A stretch of 64,000 nucleotides of DNA. It comes from JADFWK01 sp035527895 (GTDB lineage Bacteria; Desulfobacterota; DSM-4660; Desulfatiglandales; B25-G16). The translations under genes were made by a program, and so were the position numbers. Each line of letters begins with the position of its first letter. Within the stretch, counting starts at the first letter, position 1. Below the pieces are notes generated by a model. It worked only from the letters and a program-made list of their open reading frames with translations, made no database searches and had not been told where the DNA came from. The stretch covers positions 1 to 64,000 of the forward strand of contig DATKZQ010000199.1 in assembly GCA_035527895.1 (NCBI GenBank), in the 5' to 3' direction. Below are positions 44,457 to 52,906 of this stretch, in pieces.

Positions 44457-45239
44457 ATGAATTCAAAGGAAAACGGGTTGGAGTTCTATGACCTCAGCAA
44501 TGAGTTCGGGGACAAGGCCCCTCTGTGGCCTTACTTCGAAGACGTAAAGATCGAACGCGTCCATTATCATGCAAAGTCGCGAGTGCTTTCTCAGAAGATT
44601 ACCACGGTCATGCACTGCACCACTCACACCGACGCCCCTGCTCACGTTGTTGAGGGGACCCCCTTTATCGATGAGGTTCCATTGTCGTCGTTTTTTGGCA
44701 AGGCAGTTATCGTCTCTATTCCTAAGCAGAAATGGGAGATCATCACGCCTGATGATCTGGAAAAGGCCGAGCCCAAGATTCAGAAGGGAGACATCGTCAT
44801 CGTGAATACCGGTTGGCATAAGTACTACTCAGATAGCCAAAAGTATTTCTGTTACTCTCCCGGATTCTACAAGGAGGCCGGTGACTGGTTTGTCAAAAAA
44901 GGCGTCAAGGGTGTTGGAAGCGACACCCAGGCCTTGGACCATCCATTGGGCACGGCCATAGGCCCTCATGGAACGGGGCCCCTTCAGCCGTGGATCCTTG
45001 AAGAATATAAGAAAGAGACCGGCCACGAGGTGATAGAAGATTTCCCACTTTGGGAACCTAATCACCGAGCCATCCTCTCAAACGGTATCGTCGGATTCGA
45101 GAACGTGGGAGGGGAGATCGATGAGGTTACGGGCAAGCGGGTAACCCTGGCTGCCTTTCCATGGCGCTGGGTGAAAGGAGATGGCTGTATTGTCAGAATG
45201 GTCGCCATCGTGGATACAACGGGCAAGTATCGCCTATAA
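44457..45239 (+). CDS. Cyclase-family hydrolase, candidate dihydrophloroglucinol cyclohydrolase
   Basis: A 260-aa metal-dependent hydrolase of the cyclase/kynurenine-formamidase family: the metal motif H-C-T-T-H-T-D-A-P-A-H (MHCTTHTDAPAHV) is intact, and GDIVIVNTGWHKYY and VGSDTQALDHPLG are typical of the family. These enzymes open cyclic ketones or amides with Mn or Zn. Beside a reductase, a hydroxyacyl dehydrogenase and a BKACE lyase, it fits ring opening of dihydrophloroglucinol to 3-hydroxy-5-oxohexanoate, as I recall from work on anaerobic phloroglucinol use in clostridia. The family is seen; the specific reaction is inferred. AAGGAGG box upstream. Confidence 0.75.
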   Translation: MNSKENGLEFYDLSNEFGDKAPLWPYFEDVKIERVHYHAKSRVLSQKITTVMHCTTHTDAPAHVVEGTPFIDEVPLSSFFGKAVIVSIPKQKWEIITPDDLEKAEPKIQKGDIVIVNTGWHKYYSDSQKYFCYSPGFYKEAGDWFVKKGVKGVGSDTQALDHPLGTAIGPHGTGPLQPWILEEYKKETGHEVIEDFPLWEPNHRAILSNGIVGFENVGGEIDEVTGKRVTLAAFPWRWVKGDGCIVRMVAIVDTTGKYRL

Positions 45240-45256
45240 CTTACAGGAGGGTCATC

Positions 45257-45607
45257 ATGAAAGTTACGAGATTTAGCGAGTGCAAGAAGTATAGCCCGCC
45301 GCAACACGACATAACCATACACTCCATGCATTTACAACACAGGGACATGGGGTGCACTGCCCCTTATTGGGTTGGTTGTTCATACTATCTCCCCGGGTCT
45401 CGTGCCGAAATGTCGGCGACGCCTCTGGAGAAGGTTTACGTTGTGCTGGATGGAGAACTGACCATTGAATTTGAGGGTGGTGAGATCGTGAAGCTCGGGA
45501 AAATGGACTCTATATTCATCGATAAAGACGAAACGCGTGAGGTCCGAAACGAAACCAATGCAGTGGCAACCATGCTGGTGGCGATGCCCTACCCACCTGC
45601 AAAATAG
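45257..45607 (+). CDS. Small cupin protein, 116 aa
   Basis: A single cupin barrel: AEMSATPLEKVYVVLDGELTI and KLGKMDSIFIDKDETREV. The first cupin motif lacks the usual His pair (G-S-R-A-E-M-S), so a metal-binding dioxygenase role is unlikely. ATG with an ideal AGGAGG box, 17 bp after the hydrolase gene. The role in the pathway is unknown: it could be an isomerase, a ligand sensor or a cofactor-independent accessory. Confidence 0.75.
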   Translation: MKVTRFSECKKYSPPQHDITIHSMHLQHRDMGCTAPYWVGCSYYLPGSRAEMSATPLEKVYVVLDGELTIEFEGGEIVKLGKMDSIFIDKDETREVRNETNAVATMLVAMPYPPAK

Positions 45608-45635
45608 AGTATGCACCCGTAACTCACTTCGGAAA

Positions 45636-45691
45636 GCAGGGGCATCATGCCCTGCCCTTCAGCACTATGGGGTTATCAACCCATAGTGCTG
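45636..45691. promoter_or_regulatory. Two consecutive hairpins between cupin and reductase genes
   Basis: gcaggg..ccctgc (45636-45655) is followed by cagcactatggg (45660-45671), an 8-base loop and cccatagtgctg (45680-45691), a perfect 12-bp stem. No T-run follows, so it is not a classic terminator; an mRNA processing/stability element or an operator is more likely. It lies in the only large gap (118 bp) inside the operon. Confidence 0.5.
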
Positions 45692-45725
45692 ACAGAACAC
45701 ACAATCATTGAGAGAGGATAGAGCC

Positions 45726-46499
45726 ATGAAAAAACCGTATTCACTGTTCGACGTAAGCGGTAAGGTTGCACTCATCACCGGGGCTACCGGAGGCTTCGGT
45801 CATACAGCATCATTAGGGCTGGCACAAGCCGGTGCGAAGATTATGGCCACCGGGCGAACCAAGGAAACCCTTAAACCCTTGGTAGATGAAATAACCAAAG
45901 CCGGCGGCGTAGCCGCCTATTCCCCTGGCTCTCCAATTGATCATGGCGATGTAAAGCGAGTAGTCAAGGATACTGTCAATGAATTCGGGGGCATCGATAT
46001 CTTAATTACTGCGGCAGGTGTTAACAAACCAAATCCCATTGTTGAACAGCCCCTGGAAGAATGGGATATGATCATGGGCGCCAATGTCAAAGGGACTTGG
46101 CTGTACTGCAAAGAGGTCGGGAAGGTAATGATCGAGCAAGGGAGGGGCGGTAAGGTGATCCTTTTGGGATCGGCGCGCGGCGAGCTGGGCATGGCCAACT
46201 ATACCGGATACAGCCCATCCAAAGGTGCGGTCCATCTTTTAGCAAAATCACTGGGATGCGAATGGGGCCAGTACGGTATTAATGTCAACGCTATCGCGCC
46301 CACAGTATTTCGGACGGCCTTGACACAATGGATGTTTGACGATGATGCGTTCTACAAGAACTTCTTGAGACGCATCCCCATCGGGAGGTTGGGAGAGCCG
46401 GAGGATTTTATTGGGACGGTTATTTATCTGTCTTCAAAGGCATCCGACTTTTTGACCGGGGCCATTATTTGCGCAGACGGCGGTTACACCGCAGGGTAG
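45726..46499 (+). CDS. Short-chain dehydrogenase/reductase, candidate phloroglucinol reductase
   Basis: A 257-aa classical SDR: TGATGGFGHTASLGLA (TGxxxGxG nucleotide site), NVK-type ANVKGTWLY, catalytic Ser in LLGSARGELGM and Y-S-P-S-K (TGYSPSKGAVHLL), GRLGEPEDFIG near the end. The TGRTKETL segment after strand 2 (Arg) favours NADPH. Known phloroglucinol reductases are NADPH-dependent SDRs related to trihydroxynaphthalene reductase, which fits the operon. GAGAGGA box upstream. A keto-reductase for another ring compound remains possible. Confidence 0.75.
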   Translation: MKKPYSLFDVSGKVALITGATGGFGHTASLGLAQAGAKIMATGRTKETLKPLVDEITKAGGVAAYSPGSPIDHGDVKRVVKDTVNEFGGIDILITAAGVNKPNPIVEQPLEEWDMIMGANVKGTWLYCKEVGKVMIEQGRGGKVILLGSARGELGMANYTGYSPSKGAVHLLAKSLGCEWGQYGINVNAIAPTVFRTALTQWMFDDDAFYKNFLRRIPIGRLGEPEDFIGTVIYLSSKASDFLTGAIICADGGYTAG

Positions 46500-46507
46500 G
46501 GGGGCAT

Positions 46508-47452
46508 ATGTCTAAAATAGAAAATATTGCCGTCATCGGTGCTGGGCTGATGGGACATGGGATAGCCCAGGTTTTCGCCTGTTCCGGTCATCCTGTATGG
46601 CTTGTTGATACTGACGAAGGTATACTGAAACAGGCCAAAGGACAGGTCGCCAAGAACCTGAGTCAGATGGTTCAACACGGCATCAATTTCAAGGACGACG
46701 TCACCAAAATTGTTGAGCGGATCAGCACTACCACAAAGTCAGCTCCTGCATGCGAAGGGTGTGATTTCGTCATAGAGGCCGTTTACGAAAATCTGGAGCT
46801 GAAGCAGCAGGTCTTTGCCGATCTCGACAGGTTCTGTCAAGGCGATACCATCCTGTGCAGCAATACTTCGGTTATAGCAATCACGGAAATTGCCGAAGGT
46901 GCGACAAGAAGAGAACGCATTGTGGGAACCCACTGGTGGAATCCGCCATACCTGATTCCCCTCGTCGAGGTTGTTCGTGCTCGAGATACTGCGGACTGGT
47001 GTATCGACGCAACCTATGATCTTCTCAAGCGAGTTGGCAAGCACCCGGTGCGTGTTAACAAGGACGTTCCCGGATTTGTCGGAAACAGGTTACAGCATGC
47101 CCTCTGGCGAGAGGCATTTGCAATTGTCGATGATGAAATCTGTGACCCTGCAACCGTTGACGAGGTTATCCGCAAGGGTTTTGGTCTGCGCCTGCCTACT
47201 CTTGGCCCGGTCGAAAACGCCGATATGGTTGGTCTTGACCTCACCCTAGCCATACATGACTACATTTTGAAATACTTGAACGCCAGCCCAACTCCTTCCA
47301 CTACCCTTAGATCACGGGTGGAGCACAAGGATTTAGGTTTCAAGACCGGGAAAGGCTTTCAGAACTGGTCTGAGGCGCAAATCACTGCATCCAGACAGAG
47401 ATTAACGAACTATCTCATGAAGGTAATGGCTGAGGAGATGAACAGGACCTAG
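46508..47452 (+). CDS. 3-hydroxyacyl-CoA dehydrogenase-like, candidate 3-hydroxy-5-oxohexanoate dehydrogenase
   Basis: A 314-aa NAD-dependent dehydrogenase with the GAGLMGHGIAQVFA nucleotide motif, SNTSVIAITEIA, GTHWWNPPYLIPLVEVV (catalytic His) and PGFVGNRLQHALWREAF. It resembles the carnitine/gulonate-dehydrogenase branch, whose substrates are free hydroxy acids, not CoA esters; that suits oxidation of 3-hydroxy-5-oxohexanoate to 3,5-dioxohexanoate. Start at 46508, 8 bp after the SDR stop, behind a GGGGGG-type box. Specific substrate inferred from context. Confidence 0.75.
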   Translation: MSKIENIAVIGAGLMGHGIAQVFACSGHPVWLVDTDEGILKQAKGQVAKNLSQMVQHGINFKDDVTKIVERISTTTKSAPACEGCDFVIEAVYENLELKQQVFADLDRFCQGDTILCSNTSVIAITEIAEGATRRERIVGTHWWNPPYLIPLVEVVRARDTADWCIDATYDLLKRVGKHPVRVNKDVPGFVGNRLQHALWREAFAIVDDEICDPATVDEVIRKGFGLRLPTLGPVENADMVGLDLTLAIHDYILKYLNASPTPSTTLRSRVEHKDLGFKTGKGFQNWSEAQITASRQRLTNYLMKVMAEEMNRT

Positions 47453-47543
47453 AGTTTTTTTCCGATAACTCAGGCTAATGGATTCTTGCCGTTCATCCCT
47501 TTCACATTGGACTATTAGGACTCCCATTGGTAAAGGAGACTCT

Positions 47544-48371
47544 ATGGAAAAACTGATTATAACTGTTGCACCAACCGGGGCGTGGCCTACAAAAAAGGAT
47601 ACACCATATGTACCGACACAGCCCAAGGAGATCGCTGATGAGGTCTATAACTGCTGGAAAGCAGGCGCCTCAATAGCGCACATCCACGTAAGAGAAGACG
47701 ATGAATCGGCTTCGATGAACTTTGAAAAATTCAAGGAGACAGTGGGGCTGATTCGGGAAAAGAAGGATTGCGATATTATTCTTAACCTGACAACCTCCGG
47801 AGGCATAGGGTTAACCGATGAAGAACGTATGAGGCCCTTTATGGAACTCAAACCGGAAATGGCCTCCTTTGATGCCGGAACCATGAACTGGCAGCATAGA
47901 ACGGTGTTCGAAAATAGGCCCGATTTCTTGGAGAAATTGGCCCGGACCCAGAAAGAACACAATGTAAAGCCTGAACTCGAAATATTCGATGCCGGCATGT
48001 TATATAACACCCTCTATCTGGTGGAAAAAGGCTTCTTGGAATCCCCCCTCCACTATCAATTTTGTCTGGGAGTCCCGGGAGGCACTGCTGCCACTGTTGA
48101 GAACTTCATGCACATGAAGAGCATACTTCCGGATGGGGCTACCTTTTCGGCCTTTGCCGTAGGACGAATGCATCTGAGCATTCTCTTTATGACAATCGTT
48201 ACCGGTGGACACATGCGGGTAGGAATGGAAGATAATGTGTATATGGCCAAGGGTGTGCCGGCCAAATCGAATGTGGAATTCGTTGACAGGGTGCAGCGGA
48301 TCGCCAGGGAGTTTCAGCGGGAGATCGCAACGCCAGCCGAGGCCCGTAAGATACTGGGATTAAAAGACTAG
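47544..48371 (+). CDS. BKACE-family lyase, candidate triacetate acetoacetate-lyase
   Basis: A 275-aa member of the beta-keto acid cleavage enzyme (BKACE) family. Zinc motif H-I-H-V-R-E (AHIHVREDD), ILNLTTSGG, and GGHMRVGMEDNVYM near the C-terminus are hallmarks. BKACE enzymes condense a beta-keto acid with acetyl-CoA and release acetoacetate or a related acid plus a new CoA ester. In this operon the natural substrate would be 3,5-dioxohexanoate, giving acetoacetate and acetoacetyl-CoA. ATG at 47544 has an AAAGGAGA box; an in-frame start at 47478 is unlikely. Confidence 0.8.
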   Translation: MEKLIITVAPTGAWPTKKDTPYVPTQPKEIADEVYNCWKAGASIAHIHVREDDESASMNFEKFKETVGLIREKKDCDIILNLTTSGGIGLTDEERMRPFMELKPEMASFDAGTMNWQHRTVFENRPDFLEKLARTQKEHNVKPELEIFDAGMLYNTLYLVEKGFLESPLHYQFCLGVPGGTAATVENFMHMKSILPDGATFSAFAVGRMHLSILFMTIVTGGHMRVGMEDNVYMAKGVPAKSNVEFVDRVQRIAREFQREIATPAEARKILGLKD

Positions 48372-48530
48372 AAGCTGCTCGTACCCTTAAAGGCGTCATT
48401 CATAACATGAAATGAGGTATGGGTAGAAGGTTGGGAGGCTGCCTGGATAGTACCCTGAGTATACCAACAACCACTGTCATAATTAAAGCGAGGGCTTTAT
48501 GAGACCTAAGAAAAATGGTTGGAGGTGAAG

Positions 48531-51500
48531 ATGAAATACGTTTTAGGCCGTCTGCTTCATAACGTTCTATTCCTTTTTTCCAAGACTTCTCGTCTGTCTT
48601 CTTTCGTGACAGTCACGGCCGATCAAGTTCTGACGTTCTTGTGTAGATCACGAACCCTCTCCAGGTACTTAGGTTCCCTAATCTTGTGGGTCGTGGCCCT
48701 TCTGATCAGGGTTTCAGCAATGCTACATCCCGCTTTTAAGGAACGCCTCAGAGAAAAAAACTTTACCGCTCAGATCAAAACCAATGACCGTGCCTTGGCG
48801 AGATCCTACACCTTTGAAGACGGAAAGCTCATTTCCCGCCCAGGCATCCACCCCAACCCGGATGTGACCATTACCTACCGGAGTGCCGGTTTGGTCGTCA
48901 AGTTGGTCGTCCCTTGGAGGGATCAACTGGAACAGGTCAATGCCATGAAAAATTTTCAACTTGGCCTGGAAGGTCCTGATGAGTTAACCATGTGGTTCAT
49001 GGAAACTCTGAGCCTTATGCTGTCGGCGGGTCTGGAGTATGGAACGGCCGCTGGAAACGGAGTTAAAAGGTATACGAGCAACACCAACGGCGGGCCGGTC
49101 TTCGTGTACGTGAAGGACGGCAAGATCGTACGCATCACCCCCATTGAATTCGATGAGAGTGACGCTCAGCCCTGGACCATTGAGGCCAGGGGGAAAAGCT
49201 TTACCCCTCCCCGCAGAACAACGGTCTCCCCCCATACGCTAGCCTGGAAATCGATGGTCTATTCACCGGACCGGCTGCTCTATCCCATGAAACGGATCGA
49301 TTTCGACCCTAACGGCGAACGAAATTGCCAGAACAGGGGGATATCCGGATATGAACGGGTCAGCTGGGATGAGGCAACGGATCTTGTTGCTAACGAGATC
49401 AAGCGAGTGAAAAGGGACTTTGGCCCAGGTGCCATTATGAATGGCAGTGGGTCTCACCATACCTGGGGTATTTTAGGCTACTGGTTGAGCGCAAGGCTCC
49501 GCTTTTTTAACTCTATCGGCTTTACGCCCGTCGTCCATAATCCCGACAGCTGGGAGGGGTGGTACTGGGGTGCCATGCATCACTGGGGTTACAGCATGCG
49601 TCTCGGCGCTCCTGAATCCTACGGCACCGTCGAGGACTCCCTCAAGAATTGCGAAATGGTGGTGTTCTGGTCCAGCGATCCGGAGGCAACGAGCGGGGTA
49701 TACGGTGCATTTGAAGGGACCGTGCGCCGCCAATGGCTTAAGGAACTGGGAATCACAATGGTACATATCGATCCATTCTACAATCATACGGCGGCTTTGC
49801 TCGGCGGCAAGTGGTTGGCCCCCAGGCCGGCAACGGGCAATGCCCTGGCCCTTGCCATCGCCTATGTCTGGATCACCGAAGACCTCTATGACAAGGAATA
49901 TGTGGCACAGCGGACCCTCGGGTTTGACAAATGGAAGGACTATATCCTGGGCAAGGAAGACGGCATGCCAAAAACGCCGGAGTGGCAGGAACAGGAGGCA
50001 GGCATCCCTGCAAAAGACGTCAGGGCTTTGGCTCGAGAGTGGGGAACAAAAAGGACCTACCTGGCTGCAGGAGGGATAACCGGTTTTGGCAGCGCCTGCC
50101 GGTGTGCAACCGGAAATGAGTGGGCCCGGTCAATGGTTTGCCTGATGGCCATGCAGGGCTTGGGGAAACCGGGCGTCAATATGGGGGGCATGCAGCAGGG
50201 GACTCCTGTGGACACCAGTTTCTTCTTTCCGGGCTATGCAGAGGGTGGACTATCCGGCGACATAGAGGGTACGGCGCTGGCCGTCAATATGTACCAGAGG
50301 ATGCCTCAGCTCGCTACGGTAAATACCGTTTATCAGCGGGTCCCACGGCTGCGTATTCCCGAAGCGATCCTGGACGGCAGCACCTTTGGCTATCCCACCG
50401 ACTCCAAGACTATTGAAGGCCAGTTCTTGAAGTTTGATTATCCTGCCCCAGGCAATGCGCCAATCAAGATGTACTACAAGTATGGGGGCTCTCATTTCGG
50501 CACCATGAGCGAGACAAACCGTTACGTCAAGGCGTACCGCTCCCCCAATCTGGAGTTTGCAGTGAATCAGTCCATCTGGTTTGAAGGCGAGGCCAAGTTT
50601 GCCGATATCCTCTTGCCTGCCTGTACCAGTTTCGAGCGCTGGGATATCAGCGAATTCGCCAACTGCGGCGGCTATATACAGCACAGCTTCAACCAATGCA
50701 ATCATCGGGTCATGGTTATGCAGCACAAGTGTATCGAGCCCTTAGGGGAGTCGAAGTCGGACTTCCAGATCTTCCTGGAGGTTGCCAAAAAGCTGGGGCT
50801 CGGGGCTCCCTTTTCCGAAGGGGTGACTGAATTAGACTGGTGTAAACGGCTGTTCGACGCCACCGATCTGCCCACGGTCATTTCATGGAAACAGTTCCTT
50901 AAGAAGGGCTACTACGTCGTCCCCTCTCCCAAGCAGGAGTTCAGGGATCCGGTATCCTTTCGATGGTACGCTGAAGACCGGCCCAAGGACACACCGGAGC
51001 TGGCACCCCTGCCGGCGGATTACACTGAACAATTCGGCAAGGGACTCCAGACCCAATCGGGCAAGATAGAGTTCGAATGCTCGAGCCTGAAACGGTTTGA
51101 CCCGAATGACCCGGAGCGACCCACCATGACCAAGTATATTCCCTCGTGGGAGGGTCACCATACTACCGAGCTCTACGAAAAGTACCCGCTCCAGTTGATT
51201 TCTCCCCATCCCCGGTTCAGCTTTCACACCATGGGGGATGCCAAGGACAGTGTCATTAACGATGTGAAAGACCACCGGGTGTTGATAGACGGGTACTACT
51301 ACTGGATCGTGCGGATCAACTCCAAAGACGCCCAAGCGCGGGCCATCAGGGAGAACGACCTGGTCAAGGTCTTCAACGACCGGGGGGCGGTCATCTGCAC
51401 CGCCCAGGTCACCGAACGGGTCCCGCCGGGAACGGTGCACTCGTATGAATCGTCTGCCATCTACGATCCAGTCGGAGAACCCGGTCATTCCGCCGACCGG

Positions 51501-51620
51501 GGCGGGTGCATCAACCAGTTGACCCCGAGCAGGATGATGATTAAACAATCCCACAGCATGGCCGCCAACTCCTGCCTCGTGGAGATCAGAACGTGGGAGG
51601 GAGAGGAGGGGATTGCATGA
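48531..51620 (+). CDS. Transhydroxylase-like molybdoenzyme large subunit with N-terminal SCP2-like domain
   Basis: A 1029-aa protein. Residues ~1-170 are hydrophobic then SCP2-like (PDVTITYRSAGLVVKLV; GLEGPDELTMWFMETL). Residues ~185-1029 align along their length with pyrogallol-phloroglucinol transhydroxylase. Active-site residues recalled from the Pelobacter acidigallici structure (His144, Tyr152, Asp174, Ser175 to Mo, Trp176, Tyr404) are matched in order and spacing by H309, Y317, D339, S340, W341 and the Tyr in FPGYAEGG; the Trp354 place is Phe (GITGFGS). No N-terminal Fe-S Cys motif, as in the known enzyme. Start at 48531 behind GGAGGTGA. The stop overlaps the small-subunit gene (ATGA). 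The SCP2 fusion is unusual and may bind a hydrophobic ligand or membrane. Confidence 0.8.
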   Translation: MKYVLGRLLHNVLFLFSKTSRLSSFVTVTADQVLTFLCRSRTLSRYLGSLILWVVALLIRVSAMLHPAFKERLREKNFTAQIKTNDRALARSYTFEDGKLISRPGIHPNPDVTITYRSAGLVVKLVVPWRDQLEQVNAMKNFQLGLEGPDELTMWFMETLSLMLSAGLEYGTAAGNGVKRYTSNTNGGPVFVYVKDGKIVRITPIEFDESDAQPWTIEARGKSFTPPRRTTVSPHTLAWKSMVYSPDRLLYPMKRIDFDPNGERNCQNRGISGYERVSWDEATDLVANEIKRVKRDFGPGAIMNGSGSHHTWGILGYWLSARLRFFNSIGFTPVVHNPDSWEGWYWGAMHHWGYSMRLGAPESYGTVEDSLKNCEMVVFWSSDPEATSGVYGAFEGTVRRQWLKELGITMVHIDPFYNHTAALLGGKWLAPRPATGNALALAIAYVWITEDLYDKEYVAQRTLGFDKWKDYILGKEDGMPKTPEWQEQEAGIPAKDVRALAREWGTKRTYLAAGGITGFGSACRCATGNEWARSMVCLMAMQGLGKPGVNMGGMQQGTPVDTSFFFPGYAEGGLSGDIEGTALAVNMYQRMPQLATVNTVYQRVPRLRIPEAILDGSTFGYPTDSKTIEGQFLKFDYPAPGNAPIKMYYKYGGSHFGTMSETNRYVKAYRSPNLEFAVNQSIWFEGEAKFADILLPACTSFERWDISEFANCGGYIQHSFNQCNHRVMVMQHKCIEPLGESKSDFQIFLEVAKKLGLGAPFSEGVTELDWCKRLFDATDLPTVISWKQFLKKGYYVVPSPKQEFRDPVSFRWYAEDRPKDTPELAPLPADYTEQFGKGLQTQSGKIEFECSSLKRFDPNDPERPTMTKYIPSWEGHHTTELYEKYPLQLISPHPRFSFHTMGDAKDSVINDVKDHRVLIDGYYYWIVRINSKDAQARAIRENDLVKVFNDRGAVICTAQVTERVPPGTVHSYESSAIYDPVGEPGHSADRGGCINQLTPSRMMIKQSHSMAANSCLVEIRTWEGEEGIA

Positions 51621-52453
51621 AAAAGTGGAACCTCATCATCGATATCGAGAAATGCGAGGACTGCAACAACTGCTTTCTGTCCTGCAAGGATGAACACGTG
51701 GACAATGCGTTTCAAGGCTACACAGCCCCCCAGGTGAAACACGGCCACCGGTGGGTGAATATCATGCGCAAGGAGCGGGGCCAGTTCCCCCAGATCGATG
51801 TGGCCTATCTGCCCGTCTTCTGCATGCACTGTGACAACGCCCCGTGCATCACGGCAGCAAAGGATGGCGCCGTGTACAAGCGAGACGACGGAATCGTGAT
51901 CATCGACCCGGTAAAGGCGCAGGGTCAAAAGCACCTGGTGGATGCCTGCCCTTATGGTGCCATCTGGTGGAATGAGGAGCACACTCTCCCCCAGAAGTGC
52001 ACCCTCTGTGCCCACCTGTTGGATCAGGGCTGGAAGGAGCCACGGTGTGTACAGGCCTGCCCCACCGGGGCCTTACGCATCGTCAAGGTCGAGGATGGGG
52101 AGATGCAGGAAATAGTCAAATCCGAAACCCTTGAAATCCTCCATCCGGAGTACAACACCAGACCCCGTGTCTACTACAAGAACCTCTTTCGGTATACCCA
52201 CTGCTTCATCGCCGGAAGCGTTGCCGTTGAAAAAGACGGCGTCAGCGACTGTGCCCAGGATGCCGCCGTGTCCCTGATCAAGGACTCGGAGAAAAGACAG
52301 ACCACAACCGATACCTTTGGGGATTTTAGATTCGATGGTCTTCCGGAGAACAGCGGCACGTACCGTGTGGAGATCACCTATGAGGACCGAACGATGAAGA
52401 CCCTTGCGGTGGAGGTAGACAAGAGCGTGAGCCTGGGCACGGTGTGGGTGTAA
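51617..52453 (+). CDS. Transhydroxylase small subunit, three [4Fe-4S] clusters
   Basis: A 278-aa electron-transfer subunit. Cys groups: CEDCNNCFLSCK, CMHCDNAPC, CPYGAIWW, CTLCAHLLDQGW and CVQACPTGA, enough for three [4Fe-4S] clusters. The C-terminal ~70 residues (FGDFRFDGLPENSGTYRVEI) form a beta-barrel of transthyretin/Cna-B type, as in the Pelobacter small subunit (about 275 aa). Four-base overlap with the large-subunit gene shows coupled translation. Confidence 0.88.
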   Translation: MKKWNLIIDIEKCEDCNNCFLSCKDEHVDNAFQGYTAPQVKHGHRWVNIMRKERGQFPQIDVAYLPVFCMHCDNAPCITAAKDGAVYKRDDGIVIIDPVKAQGQKHLVDACPYGAIWWNEEHTLPQKCTLCAHLLDQGWKEPRCVQACPTGALRIVKVEDGEMQEIVKSETLEILHPEYNTRPRVYYKNLFRYTHCFIAGSVAVEKDGVSDCAQDAAVSLIKDSEKRQTTTDTFGDFRFDGLPENSGTYRVEITYEDRTMKTLAVEVDKSVSLGTVWV

Positions 52454-52475
52454 GGATCCCTAAACAGAAACTTTC

Positions 52476-52775
52476 GTAACACTTTAGCTCTTTGAAAAGG
52501 TGGGGCTCCTGTCCATTTGCTGATGCCCGGTGGCTATTCGTAACCGAACCCAGGGGACCGAGCATGGAGATATCTTTTTTTGCTCTGCCCTCTAAACAAG
52601 GCCCCGTACAGGGCCGTTTCAAACCGGCACACCGCCCCATAAGCCTTAGCACTAAGGTTGCAGCCTGTGTGCGCCGTTTTGAAACGCCCACTGCTCTGAA
52701 CGATGGGAGGACAGAGACAAAAAAAGATATCCCCATGCTCGTGTTAAGATTAATTTCAAAGAGGTAAAGTGTTAC
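52476..52775. repeat. 300-nt imperfect palindrome
   Basis: Four nested pairs of arms: gtaacactttagctctttgaaa (52476-52497) with 52754-52775 (one mismatch in 22); 52561-52582 with 52718-52739 (agcatggagatatcttttt.. pairing); 52615-52632 with 52667-52686 (cgtttcaaaccggcacac pairing); and a central ccttagcactaagg (52644-52657). The inner three share one axis (sum of coordinates 105300-105301); a 49-nt extra loop sits on the left arm. It is between the two transhydroxylase operons. Small reading frames inside it are by-products. It could be a mobile element of MITE type or a structured RNA. Confidence 0.75.
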
Positions 52776-52906
52776 AAACTTCCAAATATCCTACACTTGG
52801 TGGGCTGGCACTGCAGGACATGCCGCCTGGTCGGCAAAAAAAAGGAGGCTTGATATGAACACGAGAACGCCTCTGAACAAATGCTCTATTGAATAGGGGA
52901 TGGGAC

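Noticed and set aside
52492..52767. Plus-strand frame of 91 codons
   Set aside because: Contained within the 300-nt palindrome; both strands give frames of similar kind, as expected of a palindrome.
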